From contig DAITPJ010000096.1 in the NCBI GenBank assembly GCA_036833635.1, forward strand, positions 1 through 7,185: 7,185 nucleotides of DNA. Reading direction: 5' to 3'. Below are positions 6,563 to 7,185 of this stretch, piece by piece; the first letter of the stretch is position 1, and each line of letters opens with the position of its first letter. The notes beneath the pieces are model-generated. The model made no database searches. It was not told the origin of the DNA and worked only from the letters and a program-made list of their open reading frames with translations. The position numbers and the translations under genes were made by a program. This DNA comes from Terrimesophilobacter sp036833635 (GTDB taxonomy: Bacteria; Actinomycetota; Actinomycetes; Actinomycetales; Microbacteriaceae).

Positions 6563-6591
6563 CACACGCGGCGTTCGACGTCGCCTGTGTG
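6563..6591 (-). other. Stem-loop between the anti-sigma and response regulator genes
   Basis: In minus-strand RNA, CACAC (6591-6587) pairs with GTGTG (6567-6563) and GGCG (6585-6582) with CGCC (6573-6570), with a small internal loop and an 8-nt apical loop. It begins 5 nt after the anti-sigma stop and ends 11 nt before the regulator's GTG. No U-tract follows, so it is not a classical intrinsic terminator. It could weaken read-through, act in RNA processing, or affect regulator translation. Confidence 0.4.
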
Positions 6592-6595
6592 CGGG

Positions 6596-6838
6596 CTATG
6601 AACTTGCTGAGTGCTCCCGGATGCGCAGAAGCACTTGAACGCGCAACTCCTCGGGGGCGGTCTCCTTGCAGGCGCGCTGCACGACCTGGGTGAGCACGTG
6701 GCCGACCCTGGCCTCGCCCTCGCAGTCATGGCAGTTCTTCATGTGCTCGACGATGTCGTCGTAGTCTTCGCGGCACAACTCGTTGTGCAGGTACTCTTCG
6801 AGTTCGGCGAGCGCTTTCTCGCATCCGCAGTCGGTCAT
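6596..6838 (-). CDS. rsrA: RsrA/RshA-type zinc anti-sigma factor (mycothiol system)
   Basis: An 80-residue cytoplasmic anti-sigma factor that holds the adjoining ECF sigma factor inactive until thiol oxidation. The zinc anti-sigma signature H-x3-C-x2-C is intact at H32, C36 and C39. From family knowledge, C6 aligns with the RsrA cysteine (C11) that forms the redox disulfide with the last cysteine of the motif (here C39). Extra cysteines are C4, C22 and C58; the CC pair near the RsrA C-terminus is AC here. The C-terminal segment PEELRVQVLLRIREH (62-76) also follows the RsrA pattern. The ATG at 6838 overlaps the sigma TGA (ATGA) and has a GGAG 7 nt upstream. Sigma-anti-sigma coupling should keep the two proteins near equal amounts. 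Length and motif spacing match the family. Confidence 0.93.
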   Translation of the reverse strand: MTDCGCEKALAELEEYLHNELCREDYDDIVEHMKNCHDCEGEARVGHVLTQVVQRACKETAPEELRVQVLLRIREHSASS

Positions 6839-7185
6839 TTCTTCGCTCCAGAAGTTGCGTATTCGGCGAGCAGCTCGCGCAGCATCCGCCTGCCGCGATG
6901 CAGGCGGCTCATGACGGTGCCCACCGGGGTTTTCATGATGTCGGCGATCTCCTGGTAGGAGAAGCCTTCGACGTCGGCGAGGTACACCGCAAGGCGGAAG
7001 TCCTCGGGGATCGACTGCAGCGCGTCCTTGACGGCGCTGTCGGGGAGGTGGTCGATGGCCTCGGCCTCGGCCGACCTCGTGGTCGTCGCGGTCGCCGATA
7101 CCGCGCCGCCCAACTGCCAGTCCTCGAGCTCGTCGATCGTGCCCTGGTACGGGTTGCGCTGGTTCTTGCGGTAGCTGTTGATGAA
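6835..7185 (-). CDS. sigR: SigR/SigH-like ECF RNA polymerase sigma factor, C-terminal part (5' end outside window)
   Basis: The open frame enters at the right edge and runs 116 residues to the TGA at 6837-6835. Reading begins FINSYRKNQRNPYQ, the end of sigma region 2 and the start of the linker as in SigR/SigH sigma factors. A variable linker follows at about 24-47. Region 4 (about 53-107) contains IPEDFRLAVYLADVEGFSYQ and the helix-turn-helix IADIMKTPVGTVMSRLHRGR (about 80-99), which reads the -35 element. An internal Met at 7113 is not the start, because homologous sequence continues upstream to the edge. In relatives (SigR of Streptomyces, SigH of mycobacteria and corynebacteria) the sigma drives thioredoxin, mycothiol and protein quality genes under thiol stress. 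The RsrA-like partner directly downstream supports the same role. Its promoter is outside the window. Confidence 0.93.
   Translation of the reverse strand, partial: FINSYRKNQRNPYQGTIDELEDWQLGGAVSATATTTRSAEAEAIDHLPDSAVKDALQSIPEDFRLAVYLADVEGFSYQEIADIMKTPVGTVMSRLHRGRRMLRELLAEYATSGAKK
6846..6849 (-). promoter_or_regulatory. Ribosome binding site for the anti-sigma gene, inside the sigma gene
   Basis: GGAG at 6849-6846 on the minus strand lies 7 nt before ATG 6838, within the final codons of the sigma gene. It confirms the anti-sigma start and the ATGA overlap. Confidence 0.6.

Noticed and set aside
5859..6638. A 259-residue plus-strand open frame opposite the response regulator, longer than the regulator itself.
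   Set aside because: It is an antisense shadow produced by high GC codon bias; it shows no recognisable domain, while the minus strand encodes a complete OmpR-type regulator.

Overview
The window is a GC-rich chromosomal segment from an actinobacterium, most likely a Microbacteriaceae-type organism (this placement is inference). The signs are the Kgd-type 2-oxoglutarate dehydrogenase, a DUF222-HNH (13E12-family) protein, a SigR/SigH sigma factor with an RsrA-type zinc anti-sigma factor, strong G/C bias at third codon positions, and one gene that looks leaderless. It is scaffold sequence: exactly 100 Ns lie at 1522-1621. Both ends cut through genes.

Layout. (1) 1-1512, plus strand: the C-terminal 503 residues of the E1 part of the 2-oxoglutarate dehydrogenase/decarboxylase. 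(2) 1522-1621: assembly gap, followed by a minus-strand MarR-family regulator (1622-2093) whose last residues are lost in the gap. (3) 2094-2184: a compact divergent control region with two copies of TTGAACATTCAA. It drives the MarR gene leftward and a small F420H2:NADP+ oxidoreductase-like Rossmann protein (2185-2814) rightward. (4) 2811-4286, minus strand: a DUF222-HNH protein, convergent with the oxidoreductase and sharing a CTAG with it, so the two stop codons overlap. (5) 4381-6551, minus strand: an OmpR-type response regulator followed by its sensor histidine kinase, overlapping by GTGA. (6) 6596-7185, minus strand: a SigR/SigH-like ECF sigma factor (C-terminal part only) followed by its RsrA-like anti-sigma factor, overlapping by ATGA. 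A small stem-loop lies in the 44 bp between the anti-sigma gene and the response regulator gene.

Functional reading. Three regulatory devices sit side by side: a one-component MarR switch controlling a neighbouring NAD(P)-dependent reductase, a two-component system, and a thiol/zinc redox-sensing sigma/anti-sigma pair. The sigma/anti-sigma and response regulator/kinase genes run in the same direction with little space and may be partly co-transcribed. The divergent MarR/oxidoreductase unit looks like an autoregulated, self-contained circuit: one operator copy covers the -35 elements of both promoters and the other covers the predicted oxidoreductase transcription start. I see no CRISPR array, tRNA, rRNA, insertion sequence or phage. 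Most of the window is ordinary chromosomal content, and I do not see a wholly new system. The operator architecture and the undetermined substrate of the MarR-controlled reductase are the best leads.
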